Source of the DNA: Melitaea cinxia
Lineage: Eukaryota; Arthropoda; Insecta; Lepidoptera; Nymphalidae
Assembly (NCBI RefSeq): GCF_905220565.1
Contig: NC_059404.1
Location: forward strand, 7,468,472 to 7,532,471
Direction: 5' to 3'
DNA: 64,000 bases
Of this stretch, positions 42,893 through 53,262 are shown in pieces; the first letter of the stretch is position 1, and each line of letters starts with the position of its first letter. A program made the translations under genes and the position numbers. The notes beneath the pieces are model-generated. The model did no database searches and was not told the DNA's origin. It saw only the letters and a list, made by a program, of their open reading frames with translations.

Positions 42893-45800
42893 ATGGCACA
42901 AAAAATCTTCCAGGCGAACCTCCAGCGCAGCAAATTGGTATACTCCGAGCTCCTGATCGAAGCCTCTAGCCTCGGAGCGCAGATTGCTTTGGTGCAGGAG
43001 CCATACGTCGGCGGGAAGGAGCGAGTGACGGGTGTGAGTGGGATCAGGGTCTTCCAGCGTGCGGACCATGGAAGCGGGACTGTGAAGGCCGCGATTATTG
43101 TCTTTAACGCGGACCTTCACATCAGACAGTACCCAGAACTCACCACTAACAACATCGCAGTGGTGGGGATCCGGGTCCGCGGCCGGGAGATTACCCTGGT
43201 ATCATTCTACTTCGAGCCTAACCTGCCGATGGACTCATACCTGGAGCATCTGCGCCGGGTGCAGCGCGAGACGGGGACTCGGAGTATTGTAGTTGGGGGT
43301 GACTCCAATGCCAAATGCGTCTGGTGGGGGAGCCCAGTGACTGATCGCCGTGGCGAGGAGATGCGCGGGACCCTGGAAGACCTCGGTCTCTGCATCCTAA
43401 ACCAAGGGGAAACCCCTACGTTCGACACTATCCGGGGTGGCGTGAGGTACAGCAGTTATGTTGACATAACTGCTGTATCGCCTGACCTCCTGGGCCTGGT
43501 GGACGGCTGGCGCGTGCGTGATGACCTGACTGGCTCGGACCACAACGGCATATCCTTCCATCTCAAAGCCAAAAGCTTAAACAAAAACAACATAAAGCAA
43601 ACAACTAGGAAATATTACACAAAAAAGGCAAATTGGGCTCAATTTAATTATAAATTGAGTCACATTTATAGTCTAAACAATTTTACAATAGAAAAAATCA
43701 AAAACACACGAAATAAAACAGAGATAGATGAAATAATTACAAAATTAAATAATCACATTGCAGAAGCATGCGTAGAGTCAGTTCCACTAATTAAAAGAAA
43801 AGATGTGTTGGCTATGCCGTGGTGGACCGAGCGGTTGGCAGCGCTGAAGTGCGAGGTGGCCACCAAGAGGAGGAGAATCAGGTGCGCGGCACCGGTTAGG
43901 TGGGAGATGGTAGTTGGGGAGTACCTGGAAGCGAAGAAAAGGTACGAGACCGAGGCTAAAAATGCGCAGACGAGCAGCTGGGTCGCCTTTTGCGAACGGC
44001 AGGATGGAGAAAGTGTGTGGGGGGGTATATATAGGGTCCTCGGCAGAACCTCCAGGAGAGACGAGGATCCACCGCTGGTGGTTAACGGCATGGGGCTTGA
44101 TGCCAGGGGCTCGGCCCGACTCCTGGCCGAGACCTTCTATCCGGAGGACTCCAAAGAGGATGACTCCGAGGAGCACCGCCGGGTGAGGGTTTTGGCCGGG
44201 CGGGCCGACGTCGATACTTCTTCGGGTCAAAGCGACCCTCCCTTCACTCATCTCGAGTTGAAGCCGGCCAGTCGGTCCTTTAACCCGAAGAAGGCCCCAG
44301 GTGCGGACGGTTTTACCGCCGATATATGTCTGCACGCGATTGCACTGGACCCGGACCTCTTCTTGTGTCTCTTCAACAGGTGCCTCGAGATCCAATATTT
44401 TCCTAGGCCCTGGAAGGAGGCCACGGTGATCTTTCTCCGCAAGCCGGGGAAGACTACCTACACGACACCCAAGTCGTACCGTCCGATCGGGCTCCTTCCG
44501 GTGCTTGGGAAGATATTGGAGAAAATGCTTGTCGCCAGGCTGCAGCACCATCTGGTGCCCAGGTTAAGTACTCGCCAATTTGGTTTCATGCCCCAGCGAA
44601 GCACCGAGGACGCCCTCTATACCCTAGTGAACCATGTAAGGTACAGCCTAGGAAGGAAAAAGATCGTTGTTCTGGTTTCCCTGGATATAGAGGGCGCCTT
44701 TGACAACGCTTGGTGGCCAAACTGTGGAATCTGCTCCTGGATCCACTGCTTCAGGAGTTGGAGGCGGTGGGCGCTTACGCGCAGGCTTTCGCCGACGATG
44801 TGGTGTTGGTGTTTGAGGGTGAGACGGCTCTCGAGATCGAGCGTCGGGCCAATGCCGCCCTTGAACGTGTGGAGGCGTGGGGTGCGGCTAATAAGCTTCG
44901 GTTTGCGCCTCACAAAACGAATGCAATGGTTGTGACGCGCAAACTGAAGTATAACGACCCGCGCCTTCGCATGGGTGGGGTCGACATTGTCCTGACGAAT
45001 GAGATCAAGCTGCTGGGGGTCGTCATAGACCGGAAACTCACCTTCAACGCCCACGTCGCAAACGTCTGCAGGCGCGCTCTCGCCTTCTATCACCAGCTGG
45101 CCCGTGCGGCTAAGGTCAGCTGGGGCCTCCATCCTGAAGTAATCCGCACTATATACAGAGCGGTGGTTGAGCCCGTGATCTTGTATGCGGCCGCCGTCTG
45201 GGCGCCGGCCGTGGACAAGCTCGGTGTCCGCAAGCGGCTGAACGCGGTCCAGCGGGGCTTCGCGCAGAAGCTGTGCAGGGCATACCGAACCACCTCCCTG
45301 AACTCGGCGCTGCTGCTCGCTGGGATACTCCCCCTCGACCTCCGCGTTCGCGAAGCAGCAACCTTATACGAGGCGCGGAGGGGAGTGCCCCAGCGGGTGA
45401 CAGGGGATCGGGAGGTGGAGCGGATGACCTCGGCTCTGCGGTCTCCGCACCCCGCCTGTCATATCGACTTGGAGTTCAAGTGTCTGGTAGACCAAGAACA
45501 GTTCAACGCCAATAGCGATAATAATTATAATATCTTTACAGACGGCAGCAAGATTGAGGGCAAGGTGGGGGCAGCGTTATCCGTGTGGAACGGCGCTGCC
45601 GAAGCCACAACCCTCAAGCTTGGATTGCCGTCCTATTGCACGGTCTACCAGGCCGAACTCCTGGCGATATGCCGGGCGGCGCGGATGGCCGCCGACGACT
45701 TGGCCGGATCAGTTGGAATATATTCCGACTCCTCGTCGGCACTGCTCACCTTAAAAAATCCAAAAGCCCTCCATCCCCTGGCCGTTGAGGCGCGGGGACA

Positions 45801-46392
45801 TCTGCAGAGGGCTTTGCTCCAAGGCAAACGTGTCAGTTTGCACTGGATCAAAGCCCACGCAGGACTAGAGGGGAATGAGCGTGCCGACCATCTGGCCAAG
45901 GAGGCCGCGCTGGAGCTTAAACGCGCTTTCGATTACGACAGTTGCCCGGTTTCATTCATCAAGCGGAGCATTCGTATGAAATCGCTTGATGAATGGAACC
46001 GGCGGTATCGTGACGGGGAAACGGCTGGCGTCACCAGGGTGTTTTTCCCTGACGCGATAGCTGCATACAAGATCACGAGCAAAATAAAGGTGGACAGGTT
46101 CGTCACCCAGGCGTTGACGGGGCATGGCGGGTTCTCCGAATACTTGCATCGCTTCAAGTGTAAGGAGAGTCCGTCGTGCGTCTGCGACCCTGGGTGTCCC
46201 GAATCTGTCTTCCACGTCCTCCTGGAGTGCCCAACTTTTGCCTATGAGAGGTTGCGTCTGGAGAGCCAAATAGGCGTAGGACTAAGGAAAGAACTCCTTT
46301 ACGAGTTAATTAAAAATTATAATAATAGAGAACGTTTCCTACAGTACTGTAGAAAAATAGTCATAAATGTTAATATGAGAAATAAAAATTAG
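42893..46392 (+). pseudogene. R1-group LINE ORF2 (endonuclease-RT-RNase H), RT internally deleted
   Basis: One protein in two frames. The frame from ATG 42893 gives the APE-like endonuclease ('QANLQRSKLVYSEL', 'ALVQEPYV', catalytic 'GGDSNAKCVWWGS' at ~135, 'GSDHNGISF' at ~218), a linker, then RT blocks 'YRPIGLLPVLGKILEKML' (~529), 'RQFGFMPQRSTEDAL' and motif A 'SLDIEGAFDNAWWP' (~598). At about 44707-44716 it jumps to the next frame at 'LWNLLLDPLLQELEAVGAY' and the catalytic 'AFADDVVLVF'. Only ~38 residues separate motif A from ADD, so some 55-65 codons, including motif B, are missing. RNase H follows ('FTDGSKIEGK', 'YSDSSSALL', 'HAGLEGNERADHLAKEA'), then the C-terminal 'CVCDPGCPESVFHVLLEC'. 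The open frame beyond 44716 in the first phase is out of frame. Confidence 0.88.
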
Positions 46393-47014
46393 TAACTATG
46401 TTATGTTGTCTTAATATAATGGTTATATTCTAGTATAACATAAACAATTAGTATTTACATAAGTAGGAACATAATTAAGTAGTTAGTATATTTTCTTTGT
46501 ATAAATTAGTTAATTTACTTAGAAATATAAATAAATGAATATTAAGTTAAAATTATAAAATGAAAATCAGCTAAAGTAAGTGCTACCTCCATAGGTTAAC
46601 TAGTTTAGAAAATAAAGTACCTAATAGTAAACTAAGAAGTTGTTAGTGTAGTGTAGTTTTTTAGTAGAACAGATGTAAGTTATGTATTATTATTATTATT
46701 ATAGTGTATATAAAAAAGGAAAAAGAAAAAGATTGTAAATAAAAACATCATACCCAAACCCCGCTCATTTTCCCAGGTGTTCATAAAATAAGCAATAGAA
46801 GTATAATAGTAGGTTAGATGGGAACCCACCCAGTGTGTGAATGTGGAAAGTATGAAAGAAAGAAATTAGTATGCAGAATGAAAGTGCGAGAAGAATAAAT
46901 GCGAGAACTGGTATGGATGAGCAGTTTAAGCACAGACTCCGACCCCATGTCGGAGGTATTAATAAAAAAAAAAAAATAAATAAATAAATAAATAAAAAAA
47001 AAAAAAAAAAAAAA
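46393..47014 (+). other. 3' region and A-rich tail of the R1-group LINE
   Basis: AT-rich non-coding sequence with a TTA run (~46690-46705). A short stem 'ctccgac...gtcggag' (46937-46955) sits just before the tail. The tail (about 46961-47014) mixes A runs with TAAA repeats and abuts the right target-site duplication. Confidence 0.75.
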
Positions 47015-47030
47015 TACCTCAGTTATATAA
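47015..47030 (+). repeat. Target-site duplication, right copy
   Basis: TACCTCAGTTATATAA, perfect match to 39721-39736. Confidence 0.9.
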
Positions 47031-47031
47031 A

Positions 47032-47182
47032 GGGTGTCCGGTAATTAATGGATAACCCCGCAGGCGCTTAAGGAGAAGCACAGGGCCAACCCAGAAAAAA
47101 ATAAAAATATAAATCTATCTGCAATTGACCCTGTGCCCCTCCATAAGCACCTGCGGGGTTATCCATTAATTACCGGACACCC
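47032..47182. mobile_element. MITE with 58-bp terminal inverted repeats
   Basis: Left arm 47032-47089 starts GGGTGTCCGGTAATTAATGG; right arm 47125-47182 is its reverse complement with about six mismatches. The 35-bp centre is AT-rich. No coding. The superfamily is unclear because no clean target duplication is seen. It adjoins the right duplication of the LINE by one base. Confidence 0.85.
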
Positions 47183-48122
47183 AGGATATACCATAACTAC
47201 ATAATCGAGACAAAAATATTTCTTGTACTTCATGCAGTTGTATCGTCTCTTTCAGTTTTTTTAACAAACAGAATGAACAACGAGATATGACGAATATTTT
47301 GGATTGGATTTGGTTTGTCTTAGTCTTCTGAGAAAATTTGAATGAAAGCCTAGTTTTTTAGATGGGGCATTATGAGATCATCTGAAAGTTTTCAGAAACT
47401 TCCTAGGACTTTTTTTTATATTATCATTGCTTAGATCATATAAAATATAAGTACTTCTTTGTATCGTTTATTACTAAAAAAAAGGTTTTTGGTCATAACC
47501 ATTTATTATTTTCTAACAGAAATTTATTTATTGAAATATAATACATATTTACAATTCACAACTTACTGAATATTTAATATTTAGTTCTAAAGCTATTTTT
47601 TTAAATAGTAAAATTAAAGAAAACACTGAAAAATAAAAATAAAATGTTATAAAATTTTACCGTGTCAAGCGATAAAATTCATATTACCATCGTGGAGTCA
47701 TAGTCTTTCTGTAAGTTCTAGAAAGTAAGGCTTAGACGCAGCGTTAAGTCCTTGCGAACAATATTAAAGCCACGATAAACTTAAAAACAAGTTTTATCCG
47801 ACTTGCCGCGGACTCCATATACCTTCATCCCGGCAAGCTGCCTGCATTACCGTTGAATTAGCTTATTTAAACGGCCATGAGATATTTATCTGAGCATAAT
47901 TTAATGTCAAGGTATGTAATAAGTACAGTTGAAAAAGTTTCTGGACGTTTATGGTTTTTTTTTATTTGGAGTTTTTTGTTTACTAGCTATAAATGGCAAG
48001 CAAACAAAGTAGTATTAGCCTTTGTATGTTTCTTATTGAATAATTTTAACGACAAAATGAAGGCAAACGTACAGTGTATAGTATATGACGGATTATTACT
48101 ATTATTTAAGTTTTTAGAAAGT

Positions 48123-48147
48123 GTGACGTCAGCATTGCTGACGTCAC
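48123..48147. promoter_or_regulatory. Palindrome with two CRE-type TGACGTCA sites
   Basis: A 25-base palindrome, perfect except for its central base, in which two copies of the octamer TGACGTC(A) lie in inverted orientation ('gtgacgtcagc' / 'gctgacgtcac'). TGACGTCA is the classical binding site of CREB/ATF bZIP factors. A further 'cacgtcac' follows at 48157. No gene start is identified nearby, so a regulatory role is only inferred. Confidence 0.4.
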
Positions 48148-48414
48148 CATTATTCACGTCACTCATAATCAGCAGACAATGAAATGAAACAACTATACAC
48201 TTACAATACACTCTGTTTTTTAACTTTCGTTTTATAATTATCACTTTACTTAATTTATAAATTTAACAAGAATCTTAAGTCTACCCTTAATTTATCTTTT
48301 AAACAAAAGCAACAATAATTCCAATAGCACAGTAAAATAATTCAGATAGCAATTATTTAAAAAGCACTCACCAAACTACCGTCCTCAGCAGACGTCGCGT
48401 GAAAAGTGTCAACA

Positions 48415-48440
48415 ACATGGTGGCCTCCCACCATGTTGCT
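48415..48440. repeat. Short palindrome
   Basis: 'caacatggtgg' and 'ccaccatgttg' are perfect 11-base inverted arms around a 4-base centre. No known function. Confidence 0.5.
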
Positions 48441-51400
48441 TCTTTACAATAGTTTTTAATTAATGGTTTTAATACGAATATTTCGTTACAGTAATTCGTG
48501 AAATAATTTTAAAAGATTATTTAAACACTTATAAACGCAAATCATTTCATAAAATTACACGTGGTTTTTATCACTCATCGTTCAACACAATCTCCAATGA
48601 ACATTCAAAAAGCAACTATTAAAAATCAACTTAAAGAATTATTAATGATTAAATTTTGAATGTATTTTGCAAATTAAAGATTTGATTTATAATTAATTTT
48701 CAACCTAACTTTGTAATTTAAAGTTAACTTTTTGAATGTTCGAAACTTCTAAGGAAGTAATAACAAATGTTGACAAACTCAATTTATAAATTATTCGATT
48801 TAGGTTTAAAAATGAAGCTTACCTATTTCATTGGTAATAACATAGGTTATAATCAATTATCATTATTAAGTAGACATAAGTAATAAACCTTAAAATCTAA
48901 TATAAAAGATAATGTTGAGTGTTTTTGCGTCGACATATATATATAATGTGGTCACAGCAACTTAGCTTGCGCCGAGAAACGTCGGTCGTCTTAATTATTG
49001 ATCTCAATATTTATTATTGCAAATTAAATGTTTATAATACGACTTTAGTCTGTATTTATCGGTTACTTCTATAAAATCCTAATAGATATCGGTTTGGCAT
49101 CTAAGTTGCACCGATATCCGGTAGATGGCGCCGTATATCTATTCCTAGATTATAGGTGTCGCGTTTGAATATAGAATTTGAATATATTTTAATAAATTAT
49201 AATTACTGAGCTATAGCAAGGCATGGCTGGGTAAGCTAGTAATAAATAAGTAAACACCTTGTACTCACCATCATCACTATAATTTACATCTGTATCGTGG
49301 GTCTGGAAACTAACACCATACGAGTATCTGTATGGTATATAGCTATGTTCTATATAACAATTATGTATAGTTGGTGTTTTATAATACTTTATGCAACATA
49401 CAAATAACAGCACGAACACAAAACTTTTAGAACTATACAACCAACTTACTGGATATTTTAGTTTAACGTAGTTACTAGGATTCGCGATGAACAACAGATT
49501 TTGAGATCTAATCTAACTATTTAGAAACGAGGTTTTATCTAACATCACATAGTACTTACTACTTACTCCTCACCCTACTAACTTAAGCTAAGAAATCGCT
49601 TTTATGGTCTTTTTATTTAATAAGAAATGAAATACTATTTTTTTAAAACTAAAATTGAATTTTACTATAATTGATAGTCGGTTTTTAATTAGTATTCATA
49701 TTCAATTGGGCAGTTGCTTTTCTTTATCAAAAACGTTTATGATAAAAGTATGTTTTGGTTGCTTCATTAATATTACTTATCGCTTAAGTAATTTCAAGGA
49801 TATTTTAATACACCTTTATTTCGCTGAGTAGTGACACAGTTAAATCCTTTTGAACGTATAAGTTTTAGACTCGTGAAGCTTATCGTTGAGCTATGGTAGA
49901 TAGCGTTTGAGGTATTTAAGCTATCATATTGTATATGCGACGATCTTAAATATCAAAAGTGCTAATTTAAATGTATATTTTCTTTATTAATATTTATACA
50001 TAATGGAAAAAGAAATAAATAGGTTCTTCAGAATATCGATTACATTTGTGTAAATGTTATAAAAAAACTGTTTTTACGGTTTTACTGTTAACGCGAACGA
50101 AACACGTGAGTCGTTTGATAATGGTCACTTATTAAAAATTGGGTTAGAACTGTTGAATTTCTAAGTGATAAATTGCTTAAAATTTATCTGTTACTCGGAG
50201 GTAATAGACATATTATGAGGAAATCCGTACGTTTCTGAGACGTTTGTGTCTATATGATTGTGTCTATCTGCCCATCCGCAATAACGAATTTTATGTAACG
50301 AAAATTGTCTTCTTTTTTTCATTGTTACTTAACAGTAGCATTTACTGGTTATTACGGTACAAAATAAAAAAAGTTCTTGGTTTAAAAATAAATAATTGAA
50401 AGACTTAGTTGAAGTTGTTTCAGCTGAACTTGGCCAATAGAGTTAATGGAAACGTACTTTATTTGTTAGAGGTCAAGAAAAACCTGACCGTAGCTCGATA
50501 CGTTTTAGCGGTGTGTAGTGCACGGTTCGCTTGGTTTCCGATTGCATTATGGCGACGGCAGTCGCTAGACATTACTGAAACCATTACCTTATCTAAAGTC
50601 CTTCTCGGATTTATTTAGTTTTCCCTCGCCGCAATTTATCGAAAACCGCTCGATAAAGTTGTCAACAGGAACGGATCCGAAGCCAATTTGAGAAAACGCG
50701 ACGCAAAAAAGTGAATAGCTTTTTGGTCCTCCGCTTTAGGAGGCTTTACTGGGATCGAAAAAGCTTTCTAATTGTCTTAAAAAACTGAGATGTCGGATTA
50801 GGATTTTCATATTGTAGTAAAAGTTAATCATTTAATGTTATATCATGTAATAGACATTTTATTTAAATCGAATTAATAAATTAGAGACAATTATGCTAAT
50901 ATACAATTTTTATTAATATTATACTCTTTTTCTTATAGGATCAAGAAGAAACAAAATATGATGTTTTATCCAATTTAATTTAATCCAGCTGTAGTTTGTT
51001 TTGTAAATATAAATTAATTATTAGCAGCTTGCGCTCAAAACGATAAATATACTTATTGTGTATGAAAATAATAAATCTAGCAAACATTATTTTGCTAACG
51101 TAACTTACAGCAATAAATATTGCACATTCATAATGAAATCAATATAAGCGAAGAAATTCACCAAAAATGTTTAAAAAAAAAAGAATGAAAATAGTTTGTT
51201 ATAGAGAACGAATTTTATTCTAATAACGTTAGGATCTGTCATATCATTTAAAGAAAAGAAAAGTATAAATCGTTTTGCATGAGATATAACGTTTGTTTTA
51301 ATAAAATTAAACGAAGATGATTTAAACTTCGTCAAATAAACATTTTTTTTCAAACCAATTTTGAGAGTAAAAATACGAGTAGGTTCAATGATCAAAAAAT

Positions 51401-51939
51401 CACCAACCTCTAAAGTTTTAGACTGCTTCCACACTTTAATTAGAACTTTGTTGGTCAAAGCAATGTCCTGTCTATAAAGATTATTTTATTTTTATTGACT
51501 TCAAATATAGTTTAAACAATTTTTAATAGGTAATATTTTAAGTTTTAAATTCATTTCGTAATTTTATTTTAACACTTTGTATCTATATAGTTGCAACTAT
51601 TAGAGAACAGAATCTAAAAAAAATCTTCAAATGTTGTACTTTAAACGTTTTAATATTTTAAGTGTAAATTGGTTTTAATTTACTTTCTATTTTGTCACAT
51701 ACTAAATCTAATAATAATTCAATAGTACTGACCATATTCACTTAAAGTTTCGTATCCAAAAGTTGCAAACGGTATTTTATTATTATGACTCCGTTATCCA
51801 TTGACATGTTTTTTCCGATTGTCCGTTCCTTTATCCGTTATCAAAAACTATATTTGGCACCGGAATGGGTTTAAATTCTAATTTTCATAGAAGTAGCTTT
51901 TATAGAAGCTACATATATCTCTAAATTTTACTTTAAATT

Positions 51940-52200
51940 GTGTATACCTGATGTTAAGCGGATACCGTAGCCTATGAACGCCTGCAACATTACATGTTCT
52001 CGAACTTTACAAGCGCGTTGTCAACTCTATCCTCAACCATCCCCAGGAGGCTCTGGTTAACTTTCTCACCAGAGAAAAGCAAAATTACCCGAGTACAGTA
52101 ATTTTTGGCAGTAATCTTCTGCAAAGTTGAGGTACATTCTCAATAAACCACTTCTAAATTTGGAGAAAATTTTGCCTGTTGCGTTCTACTACCTCAATAA
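51940..52200 (+). repeat. Dispersed repeat R, copy 3 (old)
   Basis: Shares ordered blocks with 39440-39736: 'gataccgtagcctatgaacg', 'tttacaagcgcgttg', 'ccccaggaggctctggtta', 'tcttctgcaaagttgaggta' and a 3' 'tactacctcaataaaa', corresponding to the site hit by the R1-group LINE in copy 2. Confidence 0.65.
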
Positions 52201-52950
52201 AATAATATAAATTATTAAAAAATAACTTCACGACAGTACTTTAAAAGCATTACTAATGATTAAACAAGAGTTCACGGGGAATCTGACTCATACTAGCTTA
52301 TATTCATTGTTTAGGTACGTAGCTGCACGTTTTACGTCAGTCGTTAGCGACAGAATTGCAGCGTCAGTTACGTAAAACGTGAAAGCCTTCCCCGGCTGCT
52401 GTTCTGATCTTCACTTGGATCTTAGATACCGTAGTTACAATTGCTTAGCGACGGTTACTTGTAAATTGCAAATTGCTTGGTTGAAATATTTTCAGCTAGT
52501 AAACAGGTTTTTTTTTCAAATAAAGTTCGTCCGTCTAACACATTTTCTATTTTAATCATTTTTAATATTAAAATAATTTTGCCGTGCATATAATTAGAAA
52601 TATTGACGTATATATAAATATTCCGTCACATGTAAGCGATAGCGTATAGCAATAAGCTTTGAAAGCTGTCAGTATATTTTTTTTTTTTTTGTAATTTTCC
52701 CTTTAATCCTTTATTTTAAATAAAATATTCGTACCTTTTTTTTCTTCAATAAAGAACTAATAAATAATTTAAATGGGCATGAGATACAATAATTTACACG
52801 CATGGGTATTTTTTTTAACCTTTGTATGAAATGTTATCTATTTCCAAATCTTTTAGGTAACGGTCTTAATCTAAGTCAAAAACCAAGTCCTATAGCCACA
52901 CAAAGTATTCTGTAGCATCGTAGAATTTATATCGTCAATTTTTTTTTTTA

Positions 52951-53262
52951 TATATACGAATAAATAAAATTGGAGTGTGTTTGTAATATTAAAAGAACAG
53001 CTTTTAACTAAATTCATGCGTATGTATACACGGTACATATACCAAAATAAGTATACCAATAATAGTATTTTATAATTTTTGTATGTCTGTCTGTCTGTTT
53101 GTTCCGGCTAATCTCTGAAACGGCTGAACTGATTTTGACGGGACTTTCTCTGGCAGATAGCTGATGTAATAAGGAGTAACTTAGACAAAATTTATTTTAG
53201 TTTTTTTTATAAATCTGCGAACTGAAAAATAATTATTCCGTTAAATTCGCAGGCACAGCTAG
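52951..53262 (+). mobile_element. Non-autonomous Helitron
   Basis: The 5' end is slightly altered ('tatatacgaataaataaaat'; TC not clear). The 3' end CACAGCTAG is followed by T. The interior has 'tgtctgtctgtctgtttgtt' and 'atctctgaaacggctgaac', as at 12921. No coding. Confidence 0.65.

Larger units (their letters stand above)
39737..47014 (+). mobile_element. Apparently full-length R1-group LINE
   Basis: A 7.28-kb plus-strand element flanked by a perfect 16-bp target-site duplication TACCTCAGTTATATAA (39721-39736 and 47015-47030). Order: ~1.85-kb 5' region, ORF1 (41584-42873), ORF2 (42893-46392, broken), ~0.57-kb 3' region and an A/TAAA-rich tail ending at 47014. Coding parts are markedly richer in G+C than the AT-rich surroundings. 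R1-group assignment rests on three CCHC knuckles in ORF1, the endonuclease and RT style, an RNase H domain and the C-terminal Cys/His motif. Near-intact frames suggest a fairly recent insertion. Confidence 0.9.
47183..51935. other. Gene-poor stretch with small palindromes
   Basis: No recognisable gene. G+C-richer patches at 47660-47880 and 50480-50770 have no convincing frames. The 101- and 85-codon frames at 47877-48244 on opposite strands are AT-rich and unrecognised. Two short palindromes are listed separately. Confidence 0.35.

Noticed and set aside
43787..44551. 254-codon minus-strand frame inside the LINE ORF2
   Set aside because: Antisense shadow of G+C-rich ORF2 coding, which has clear endonuclease/RT motifs on the plus strand.
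44716..44935. Continuation of the first ORF2 frame past the junction
   Set aside because: Cys/Trp/Arg-rich out-of-frame translation; the real coding continues in the other phase with the ADD motif.
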